Shown: one piece after another, positions 1 to 5,209 of the stretch
How the letters are laid out: every line of letters starts with the position of its first letter
Numbering within the stretch: position 1 is the stretch's first letter
NCBI GenBank assembly: GCA_035478715.1
Contig: DATIJK010000069.1
Location: 1-5,209, forward strand
Origin: JAICLK01 sp035478715
GTDB lineage: Bacteria > Patescibacteriota > Saccharimonadia > Saccharimonadales > UBA4665
DNA: 5,209 nt
Direction of reading: 5' to 3'
The notes under the pieces: generated by a model
Database searches by the model: none
The model's input: the letters and a program-made list of their open reading frames with translations, nothing else
What the model was told of the DNA's origin: nothing
Position numbers and translations under genes: made by a program

Positions 1-15
1 ACGGGACCGGCGTAA
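1..15 (+). CDS. Possible last codons of an upstream gene
   Basis: In the first frame, four sense codons (Thr-Gly-Pro-Ala) are followed by TAA at 13-15, two bases before the ATG at 18. A stop immediately followed by a start fits the tight packing of the rest of the window, so this may be the 3' end of an upstream tail gene. Four codons cannot identify a product. The competing reading is that the next gene's frame, also open to the left edge, continues through here. Confidence 0.3.
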   Translation, partial: TGPA

Positions 16-17
16 GT

Positions 18-263
18 ATGAACGACGCCGATCGCAGGAAGGAAATGCGCTTTATTTCCGAGTACCGCAAAAGCTCCGAGGAATACGGACGCGAAACGCT
101 GGATGAAATGAAGTTGCTGCGCGCCGAAATGGTTGCCATCAAAAGCTACACATCGAGGATTTCACGCAAGCAAACAACGCCATTAGGTAGCGGGAAAATA
201 CTGGAAGAGGATACATTGAGTGGCAATAAGTCCATCAAGGATTATACCGAAATGATTGAATAA
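18..263 (+). CDS. Small charged helical protein of unknown function in a tail gene cluster
   Basis: I do not recognise this 81-residue protein. It is rich in Glu, Lys and Arg. Residues about 5-50 look helical and possibly coiled coil (for example RKSSEEYGRETLDEMKLLRA), followed by a polar, less ordered C-terminus ending in DYTEMIE. There is no signal peptide or membrane segment. The ATG at 18 is chosen because it is the first in frame and sits just after a stop in another frame at 13-15. The frame has no stop between the left edge and 18, so this could instead be the C-terminal end of a longer protein such as a tape-measure protein, which often lies just upstream of tail-tip genes. No Shine-Dalgarno sequence precedes it. 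Its stop overlaps the start of the next gene by one base, so it is probably cotranscribed and translationally coupled with it. A small tail-assembly or structural protein is a guess from position only. Confidence 0.6.
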   Translation: MNDADRRKEMRFISEYRKSSEEYGRETLDEMKLLRAEMVAIKSYTSRISRKQTTPLGSGKILEEDTLSGNKSIKDYTEMIE

Positions 264-265
264 TG
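261..265 (+). promoter_or_regulatory. TAATG stop/start overlap (translational coupling)
   Basis: The TAA ending the 81-residue gene shares its last A with the ATG of the 603-residue gene. No purine-rich Shine-Dalgarno sequence lies in the preceding 20 bases. Reinitiation by the terminating ribosome is the likely way the downstream gene is translated. Confidence 0.7.
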
Positions 266-2074
266 GCTTACAGGTACCGACTTGAATACGCGACGCGCTC
301 GCAGCTTATAACACCGAAATCAGCGGTGAAGGTCACCGTAGCCAAAGAGCAGGACGAGGCTTTTTTTCGTGAAAAGGTTTCGGGATCAATTACGCTCACC
401 GGCGATGACTATGTTTTTTTGAAGGACGCGGAAACCTATTCGGTTGAGTGCTGCCAGGAAATAACGTTCATTATCGAACGCACTTGCGAGGAAGAGATAT
501 TTTGGGAGGGATATTTCACCCTGTACAACGTAAAATGGGATGACGACAATCGCGAGGCGACCATTCAAAAGCTCACCGTTCGGGACCAATACACCGCAGT
601 TTTCGCCAACTGGCACAAGGAAATAAACTGGTTTGGCGACATTCCGCCACACCGGCCCGCAGCGGCATATGATCCAGTTCAGGATTTAGTTCCATTCACG
701 CACACCGCTTTACAGTCAGAAGAGTTCAACCCGACAGGATCAAACCTTTATCCGCGCGGTTTCTATTTCAATGCTGCAATCCTTTTTTTGATCAAGCAGA
801 CATTCAAGGGAACGCCAGCCGAAGTATACAGCAATATCACAACGGCGCAAATGTCGGATTTTTTGACATTGCCCACCAATCCGGCCAACGGCAAGACAAA
901 CTACCTGCCGCAGGTAATCATGATGCATATTTCGGATGCCAAGCGGCCAGGCGCATCCGAGCCGGCATGGCGCGGCAATGTGACCCTGCGTGATCTGCTG
1001 ACAAATTTAAAGCTGCTTTATAATGCGTACTGGTACATTGACGAGGACAACCGTTTTCGTATTGAGCACATTTCGTACTTCAAAAACTTTTCATACACGC
1101 CGCCGGGTGTTACGATCGACCTTACCGAGGAAAGGTTTGCCGAAAAGATGGTAGGTAAAAATAATTACGAATATGCCGCCGATGAATTGAAAGGACGGGA
1201 AGGCGTGGAGCAATCGATTACGCTATCCGCTTACGATCAAAAATCAGAGGTTTGGACACAATTTGCCAATCCAAGCAGCCGGGAATTTTCTTCGGTGTAT
1301 ATGAATTACGCCGATAACTGTGTCCCCAAAGACGAAAAAGGCGTTGCAGCGGAAAGCTACCAGAGTATTTCCATGTTTACAACGGATTGGCGGACGGTAA
1401 CCTACAAGCCCGATACCGTTGCTGACCAGGGCTGGCTATTGGTGTATGTTCCTAATTTGCTGGCTGAAAATGCTGTTGCGCCAGGGTGGCTGCCGATCGC
1501 CAACGAGTATATGCTCAATGGGAATTTGGCACAATCGAGGCTTTTCTATGAATTTGGCCGCACCGATCTGAGTTTCCAATATGGCATGATGACTTATGAA
1601 AAGCAAACCAAGCCGGCCAGCGTCGAGGGAAACTATATCTATGAGCGGCCAATGCGGGCCAAATCAACCAAGCGCATAAAGACATTTGGTCCGGTTGAGT
1701 TATCAATGTGTTGCGGTGAAACTTACGATTTTACAGGCTTTATCAAGCATCCACTTGCTGATGAGTGTGTTGTAAGCACGCTGGAATTTGATTTGGAAAA
1801 TGAAAGCGTAACTTTGAACCTGGTAACGACCAATAATTGCGACAATATCCCATTTCCTGAGTATGTCGAGATTGAAGAGCCGAGCCCTACATGCCCCGAA
1901 CAAGGCACATTGGTACGTACGGAGGAAACCAGTTCATACACCGCGCACACTGCGATAAATTACGTAAGGATAATTGTCTACACCGATTACTACGCCGACG
2001 GCGAGTGTGGGGAATATAGCAAGTCAAGACAAGTGCGAGAAGTAACACCAAAACGGCAAAACGGCCCACGATAA
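263..2074 (+). CDS. Putative phage tail-tip/baseplate hub-like protein with C-terminal Cys module
   Basis: This 603-residue protein has no signal peptide or membrane helix. The N-terminal ~120 residues alternate like a beta-rich domain (a V-S-G-S-I-T-L-T-G-D-D-Y stretch, paired cysteines V-E-C-C, then F-W-E-G-Y-F-T-L-Y-N-V-K-W-D-D). A Pro-rich bend (PPHRPAAAYDP) follows near residues 127-137. Residues 236-274 form the most telling segment: an amphipathic helix TLRDLLTNLKLLYNAYWYID, then a strand pair reaching R-I-E-H-I-S-Y-F. This arrangement recalls hub/tail-tip proteins of Bacteroidota phages and prophages. Residues about 480-530 are again beta-rich, with a second Cys pair (M-C-C-G-E-T-Y-D-F). 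From Cys544 to the end is a small module resembling part of the next protein. Its place directly before a giant multidomain fibre-like gene fits a tail-tip role, perhaps as its docking partner. The role is inferred from sequence character and context; an unrelated structural protein remains possible. Start: the only sensible ATG, coupled to the upstream stop. Confidence 0.6.
   Translation: MAYRYRLEYATRSQLITPKSAVKVTVAKEQDEAFFREKVSGSITLTGDDYVFLKDAETYSVECCQEITFIIERTCEEEIFWEGYFTLYNVKWDDDNREATIQKLTVRDQYTAVFANWHKEINWFGDIPPHRPAAAYDPVQDLVPFTHTALQSEEFNPTGSNLYPRGFYFNAAILFLIKQTFKGTPAEVYSNITTAQMSDFLTLPTNPANGKTNYLPQVIMMHISDAKRPGASEPAWRGNVTLRDLLTNLKLLYNAYWYIDEDNRFRIEHISYFKNFSYTPPGVTIDLTEERFAEKMVGKNNYEYAADELKGREGVEQSITLSAYDQKSEVWTQFANPSSREFSSVYMNYADNCVPKDEKGVAAESYQSISMFTTDWRTVTYKPDTVADQGWLLVYVPNLLAENAVAPGWLPIANEYMLNGNLAQSRLFYEFGRTDLSFQYGMMTYEKQTKPASVEGNYIYERPMRAKSTKRIKTFGPVELSMCCGETYDFTGFIKHPLADECVVSTLEFDLENESVTLNLVTTNNCDNIPFPEYVEIEEPSPTCPEQGTLVRTEETSSYTAHTAINYVRIIVYTDYYADGECGEYSKSRQVREVTPKRQNGPR
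1892..2071 (+). other. C-terminal Cys module of the hub-like protein
   Basis: Residues 544-603 begin with C-P-E-Q-G and carry Y-A-D-G-E-C-G with its Cys at residue 582, so the two cysteines span 39 residues. The downstream giant protein has C-P-P-N-G and I-A-D-G-V-C-G with cysteines spanning 41 residues. The shared pattern is C-P-x-x-G, a mostly beta-like stretch with alternating polar and hydrophobic residues, then A-D-G-x-C-G. This suggests one small domain present in both proteins. Its function is unknown; a structural, adhesive or subunit-interface role is plausible. Confidence 0.5.
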
Positions 2075-2076
2075 TG
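2072..2076 (+). promoter_or_regulatory. TAATG stop/start overlap (translational coupling)
   Basis: The same one-base overlap as at the previous gene junction: the TAA of the 603-residue gene shares its A with the ATG of the giant gene. The preceding bases (aacggcccacga) contain no Shine-Dalgarno motif. The overlap also supports this ATG as the true start of the giant gene. Confidence 0.7.
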
Positions 2077-3027
2077 TATAATTACCTGCATGGTTTACCA
2101 TTCCAGACAAATCAGAGCAGTTCTTCGGACTGTAATTGCGATGGGCAATCGTTTGATCCGACGGCGTTCAAACTTTACTCGGAATCTGACCGGTTCCCGA
2201 CATTTGCTTTAAGGCTCCCGCCGATGGGCGCCAATCCGGATTTGACCTACGCGGCTGAATGTATACGGGTGTTTTCCTGCGACGGAAAAAGCCAGGTAGG
2301 AAGTGCAACTATGGAGGAAGCGGGCACGCGCTTATTCAAAGACGGGTCTAGTTATTACCTGATCTACGAAGGCGGTGTAGTCGATGGCGTTAAAATGGAG
2401 TGCGGCAAATGCTTTCGTTTAAAGATAATGTCGTTTTGGTCAGAGCCATTTTGGGTAACCGATACGCCACAATCCAAAGTACTGATCACGTTTTCGAATA
2501 AGTCAGGCATTGGCGATGTTCCATATCAGCCGCCTTTGAATTTTACTCAAAAGATCATGTTGGACGGCGAGATTTGTTCGATCGATGCAGAATTGTTCGA
2601 TAACAGCAAAGCCGACGCCAACGGCAACATGACAACCACTTTTCAGCGACTCACCAAGCGCAAGAAAATGGTTATTTATAATGCGCCGGAATTTATTACC
2701 GAGCTGATCGGGTCCATAAAGCTGCACGCAGTTTATACCGTTACCCAAAACAACGTCACATACACCCCGATACCAAGCCGCACCGAGATCACAACTGACA
2801 TTCAAAACTGTTGTTACTCGGATTTAACGGTTATCATGCCTATCAGGGACACGCGAATTATTGGCGGCGTTTGCCAGGCCGATACAGACGGTGTATTGAC
2901 TGAGGTTGAAATTCCAGATGATTTGCCGGATTCATGCGATACAGACGATGAGTGGACAGATGAGCCAGGCACGGAGAGGTGTTTAAAGTTTGGAGACACG
3001 CCGCCGGATATATTGCCGCCAATTACG
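2074..3027 (+). other. N-terminal Cys-rich region, likely tail-docking
   Basis: Residues 1-318 of the giant protein. Visible elements are an N-terminal segment with S-D-C-N-C-D-G, a beta-rich stretch with FWSEPFWVTD (121-130), then ITFSNKSGIGDVPY (138-151) and a long strand-rich part ending near the Cys pair 246/247. Residues 270-310 form an acidic, Asp/Glu-rich tail with three cysteines (267, 288, 303). The combination of an S-E-P-F strand and an F-S-N...I/V-P-Y turn resembles, from memory, N-terminal regions of uncharacterised Bacteroidota prophage structural proteins that follow the hub gene. A role in attachment to the virion is inferred from its N-terminal position. Confidence 0.45.
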
Positions 3028-5209
3028 CCAGTTGGTACGCCGCCGGTGGGCGCACCTTGCCCGCCTAATGGCTTTATCATTGAGTCAAAAACCCTCGCCG
3101 TCAATTGTGAAATGGCTTTTGAGCATAACGGCGTGTTGTACCGCAAAAAAGTTACCAAAAAAATAGCCGACGGCGTTTGCGGCAGTACGACCGAAATTGA
3201 ATATATCGAGCCGTGCACTACCGACACCGCCACGCATGAGGTTTCAAACGTGAATTGCGAAGGCGATGTAATCGTGACGCCGCCCGTAGGGACTCCGCCT
3301 GTCGGAACACCACCGGTCGGTAGCCCACCAGTGGGTACGCCGCCTGTTGGCTCTCCGCCGGTAGGGACACCACCGCCAACGAGTTTTCCGCAAAAATACC
3401 GCCTGATCATGGGCACGACCGGCGGCGGATTTGATTCGTCGGCCGAGCACGGCATTCACAACGATTGGGTTCAGCGCATTGAAGCGACTATGTACACGTG
3501 GGGCCGTGGATTGCAGGGAATATCACTTTGGATAGGTTGGTCGGATTACGAGCCAACAACCGGCAATTTTCAGGCGGCAGCACTACAACGGGCGATCGCC
3601 TATTGCAATGCAAGGCAATTGGAATTGCATATCACATGGCTACCACGCCGTAAAGAAGGTGACGGGTTTTTACTGGCCGATGAGCTGGTAAAAGGTAGTG
3701 GTGGAACCATTTATGTAGAGGGCGTTCCGGGATTCGGCAGCGTATATGCGGGTTATTACAATGACCGGGTCAACGCCTTGATGGTACCGGCTATACAATC
3801 AATCGCCAATGTGTTGAAAACGTATTCGCGAGCCGGTATTATGTTCCAGGGTGGCGGGCATACGGGTGAGTTCATTAACCACATTATTGTAAATGGCGGA
3901 ATATGGGAGTCGGGCGACTTTTCTGTAAAAAACCTTGCCGACTTCAATGCATGGGTAACGCCGCGAGGTATCGCTACCGCTGGCACCCCGCCTATGATAC
4001 AAGGATCTGGCATACCATGGCCGCACCCTGATTTTACGCAGCCTCGCGGCGTTGAATTTGGCAGGTTTATGACCTACGCACTTTCAAAGCACTACCGCAA
4101 TTTTTGTAACGCGGTAAGGGCTGTCGCACCAAACATGCCTTGTGTAAACCTTTATGCCGCCGCCGACAACCTGCAATTGCGCGCTACCGCCAATGCGGCA
4201 ATGGGTTATATTGGGCAGTGGGGTAATGGTCAATACGGATCCGAAGGTGATGGACTTTACGACCATGCGGCCAAATTCCGGTGCAACAGCGTCAACCTTG
4301 GCACATTCCCCAATGGTATTAGCTGCATAGAATTTGATCCCGATGATACCAGCGTGTGGCGTTACAGCTACGGGACAACGCCACCATATGGCGGAGCGAA
4401 CCCGCAATGGGCGATCGTAAAAACATCGATGCAGTCCTTAATGGACAAAGGTGTTCAAATCGTGCTGTTGGCAATGGCGTATCACCCTGCCGAGCTTTCG
4501 TCCGAAGGTTGCTCCCAAATGTTGCAGCAACTGAACCAGTCGCATTTTGGTAAAACCTACAACCGGCCCGTCATCAATTCGACGAACCGGATTAATTGCG
4601 AGGTAACCATTCCATACCGGACAAGTCAGGCAATTCTGGATTATTACGATGTCGATGCGAACTCGCAATATGCCAATTATACAAATGCTGACTATTGGGG
4701 AGGTGTACCACCAGAAGGAGGCGGCGGAACTCCGCCAGTGGGTTCCCCACCGGTAGGTACACCTCCCGTAGGTACGCCGCCGGCACTATCAAAGCCAGCG
4801 ATTGACAACTATTTGAACAGCAACGCAGCGGCATACCAGAATAATATTGTGATGGATGTGGTAAAGCCGGGAACGGGTATTTATAGCTACCGGCGCGGCG
4901 CATACACGCCAGACACAATGTTACCAGTCGCTTCATTGTCAAAAATTGTATCAGCGGCGGTTTTACTGACAATCCTAGATGATGGATTATTTGCCAACGG
5001 AATCAATACCACCGTCGGTAGTCTCATTCCTTCGTGGAATACTGGTTGGCAATCGGCTATTACGCTAAAACAAATTATCAGCCACACGGCGGGAATTAGT
5101 CCGGATACATTTGAGTCGCTCGATGGCAGTGACACGCTGGAAGATTATGTCGATGCATACGCGGCTTACCCAATGGATTATACGCCGGGAACTGCCTTTG
5201 AATATAGCA
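2074..5209 (+). CDS. Giant modular tail fibre-like protein: glycoside hydrolase-like domain plus serine hydrolase (3' end beyond window)
   Basis: One reading frame of 1045 codons plus one base with no stop; the true 3' end lies outside the window. Domain order: residues 1-318, Cys-rich beta-type region (CxC at 20/22, CxxC at 110/113, CC at 246/247); 319-328, short P-V-G linker; 329-401, Cys module like the C-terminus of the upstream protein; 402-435, six T/S-P-P-V-G units; about 436-885, TIM-barrel glycoside hydrolase-like domain; 886-903, second P-P-V-G linker; 904 onward, serine hydrolase with Ser954-x-x-Lys957 and S-H-T-A-G at 1003-1007. No signal peptide is visible, which fits a virion protein assembled in the cytoplasm rather than a secreted enzyme. 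The start is fixed by the TAATG overlap with the hub-like gene. Known: phage tail fibres and spikes often pair an N-terminal virion-docking part with a surface-degrading enzyme. Inferred: this protein does so with two enzymes. It could alternatively belong to a tailocin or other phage-derived particle. The fold and domain calls come from motif recognition alone. Confidence 0.85.
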   Translation, partial: MYNYLHGLPFQTNQSSSSDCNCDGQSFDPTAFKLYSESDRFPTFALRLPPMGANPDLTYAAECIRVFSCDGKSQVGSATMEEAGTRLFKDGSSYYLIYEGGVVDGVKMECGKCFRLKIMSFWSEPFWVTDTPQSKVLITFSNKSGIGDVPYQPPLNFTQKIMLDGEICSIDAELFDNSKADANGNMTTTFQRLTKRKKMVIYNAPEFITELIGSIKLHAVYTVTQNNVTYTPIPSRTEITTDIQNCCYSDLTVIMPIRDTRIIGGVCQADTDGVLTEVEIPDDLPDSCDTDDEWTDEPGTERCLKFGDTPPDILPPITPVGTPPVGAPCPPNGFIIESKTLAVNCEMAFEHNGVLYRKKVTKKIADGVCGSTTEIEYIEPCTTDTATHEVSNVNCEGDVIVTPPVGTPPVGTPPVGSPPVGTPPVGSPPVGTPPPTSFPQKYRLIMGTTGGGFDSSAEHGIHNDWVQRIEATMYTWGRGLQGISLWIGWSDYEPTTGNFQAAALQRAIAYCNARQLELHITWLPRRKEGDGFLLADELVKGSGGTIYVEGVPGFGSVYAGYYNDRVNALMVPAIQSIANVLKTYSRAGIMFQGGGHTGEFINHIIVNGGIWESGDFSVKNLADFNAWVTPRGIATAGTPPMIQGSGIPWPHPDFTQPRGVEFGRFMTYALSKHYRNFCNAVRAVAPNMPCVNLYAAADNLQLRATANAAMGYIGQWGNGQYGSEGDGLYDHAAKFRCNSVNLGTFPNGISCIEFDPDDTSVWRYSYGTTPPYGGANPQWAIVKTSMQSLMDKGVQIVLLAMAYHPAELSSEGCSQMLQQLNQSHFGKTYNRPVINSTNRINCEVTIPYRTSQAILDYYDVDANSQYANYTNADYWGGVPPEGGGGTPPVGSPPVGTPPVGTPPALSKPAIDNYLNSNAAAYQNNIVMDVVKPGTGIYSYRRGAYTPDTMLPVASLSKIVSAAVLLTILDDGLFANGINTTVGSLIPSWNTGWQSAITLKQIISHTAGISPDTFESLDGSDTLEDYVDAYAAYPMDYTPGTAFEYS
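3028..3057 (+). repeat. Short P-V-G linker, block 1
   Basis: Residues 319-328 read PVGTPPVGAP, about two units of the same linker motif seen in blocks 2 and 3. It separates the N-terminal region from the Cys module that starts at Cys329. Confidence 0.8.
3058..3276 (+). other. Cys module inside the giant protein
   Basis: Residues 329-401 lie between linkers 1 and 2. The module starts C-P-P-N-G, carries I-A-D-G-V-C-G with Cys at 369, and has further cysteines at 345, 381 and 395. It matches the C-terminal module of the upstream 603-residue protein in its opening motif, its A-D-G-x-C-G motif and the spacing between them (41 against 39 residues). Being bounded by flexible linkers supports an independently folding unit. 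Its function is unknown. Confidence 0.5.
3277..3378 (+). repeat. T/S-P-P-V-G tandem linker, block 2 (six units)
   Basis: Six consecutive 15-base units encode T/S-P-P-V-G, followed by T-P-P-P (residues 402-435). All four Val codons and all four Gly codons are used across the units, so the DNA repeats are degenerate while the protein repeat is nearly perfect. The block joins the Cys module to the glycoside hydrolase-like domain and probably forms an extended, flexible or polyproline-like spacer. Confidence 0.9.
3385..4728 (+). other. Glycoside hydrolase-like (TIM-barrel) domain
   Basis: Residues about 438-885. The start Y-R-L-I-M-G-T (442-448) looks like a first barrel strand. GISLWIGWSDYEPTTGNF (482-499) followed by a helix and LELHITWLP (516-524) follows the W-x-x-x-E-P-x-x-G-x-(F/Y) pattern and next strand common in clan GH-A barrels such as GH42. 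Glu599 in GGGHTGEF (593-600) sits where a catalytic acid/base on strand 4 would be expected, and Glu753 in C-I-E-F-D is a possible nucleophile late in the barrel. The fold is suggested by pattern only. The family is not assigned, and the classic Asn-Glu pair is absent at Glu599, so activity is uncertain. A polysaccharide depolymerase acting on capsule or surface glycan would fit its position in a tail fibre. Confidence 0.55.
4729..4782 (+). repeat. T/S-P-P-V-G tandem linker, block 3
   Basis: Three T/S-P-P-V-G units plus T-P-P (residues 886-903), preceded by a Gly-rich run (EGGGG). It separates the glycoside hydrolase-like domain from the serine hydrolase and uses the same motif as blocks 1 and 2. 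This shows that both enzymatic parts belong to one designed chain rather than an assembly artefact. Confidence 0.9.
4783..5209 (+). other. Beta-lactamase/PBP-like serine hydrolase domain (N-terminal ~140 residues only)
   Basis: Residues 904-1045 match the beta-lactamase-related serine hydrolase family (Pfam Beta-lactamase, PF00144; class C beta-lactamases, D,D-peptidases, family VIII esterases). The order of hallmarks is right: L-P-V-A-S-L-S-K with nucleophile Ser954 and Lys957, then a helix VSAAVLLTILDDGLF, then L-I-P-S-W, I-T-L-K-Q-I-I-S-H-T-A-G-I (His1004), and T-P-G-T-A-F-E-Y-S at the edge. Tyr1044-Ser1045 should be the start of the Y-S-N motif, and the single remaining base, A, is compatible with Asn. 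The third motif (KTG or HxG type) lies outside the window. Family members are usually 300-400 residues, so more than half is missing here. Most members are secreted or periplasmic; here the domain is carried by a tail fibre-like protein without a signal peptide. The substrate is unknown: peptidoglycan D-Ala peptides or surface acyl esters are the main options. Confidence 0.85.

Noticed and set aside
386..2069. Minus-strand open frames of 60-88 codons within the 603-residue gene
   Set aside because: They are short, mutually overlapping and antisense to a long coherent coding frame.
3277..3378. CRISPR array or DNA-level tandem repeat element
   Set aside because: The 15-base units have no spacers, are degenerate at synonymous positions and are in frame as a protein linker.
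2814..3455. A 213-codon minus-strand open frame rich in G-G-V-P-T-G repeats
   Set aside because: It is the reverse reading of the P-P-V-G linker block and lies wholly within the well-supported plus-strand giant gene; the repeat composition keeps the antisense frame free of stops.
4356..4553. A 65-codon plus-strand frame inside the glycoside hydrolase-like domain
   Set aside because: It is out of frame with the giant gene, has no translation signal and its product looks like a random reading of coding DNA.
4084..5135. Several minus-strand open frames of 76-126 codons across the enzymatic domains
   Set aside because: All overlap the plus-strand frame that carries recognisable catalytic motifs; their translations show no family features and no plausible start context.
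4783..5209. Antibiotic-resistance beta-lactamase gene
   Set aside because: The family resemblance is to the broad serine hydrolase superfamily; the domain is fused to a tail-like protein without a signal peptide, and nothing visible indicates antibiotic hydrolysis.
4783..5209. Diversity-generating retroelement variable region at the fibre C-terminus
   Set aside because: The visible C-terminal part is a conserved-motif enzyme rather than a C-type lectin fold, and no template repeat or reverse transcriptase is present in the window.

Overview
The window looks like part of the tail module of a prophage, phage or phage-derived tail particle from a Bacteroidota host, perhaps a Cytophagales-type bacterium. 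This rests on the character of the two large proteins, the very tight packing of plus-strand genes with TAATG stop/start overlaps, and the lack of Shine-Dalgarno sequences before any start, which is typical of Bacteroidota. The host assignment is an inference. No rRNA, tRNA, CRISPR array, insertion sequence or terminator is visible.

Layout: (1) positions 1-15 may hold the last four codons of an upstream gene. (2) 18-263 is a small, charged, helical protein of unknown role whose frame stays open to the left edge. (3) 263-2074 is a 603-residue protein with the look of a tail-tip or baseplate hub protein, ending in a small Cys-containing module. (4) 2074-5209 is one uninterrupted reading frame of at least 1045 codons that runs off the right edge. 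No intergenic region exceeds a few bases and all coding is on the plus strand.

The last gene is the notable one. It is a modular protein whose parts are separated by T/S-P-P-V-G linkers. The order is: an N-terminal Cys-rich region of about 318 residues resembling Bacteroidota phage tail proteins; a short linker; a roughly 70-residue Cys module that resembles the C-terminus of the upstream protein; a 34-residue linker; a domain of about 450 residues with the look of a TIM-barrel glycoside hydrolase; an 18-residue linker; and the first ~140 residues of a beta-lactamase/PBP-like serine hydrolase. That last part has the S-x-x-K motif and the S-H-T-A-G motif, and is cut off inside the Y-S-N motif.

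Working model (inference): the 603-residue protein forms part of the tail tip, and the giant protein docks to it by its N-terminal region as an enzymatic tail fibre or spike. It would present two different catalytic domains to the cell surface: a polysaccharide-cleaving domain and an ester- or peptide-cleaving serine hydrolase. The second of these is an unusual partner for a phage tail protein.
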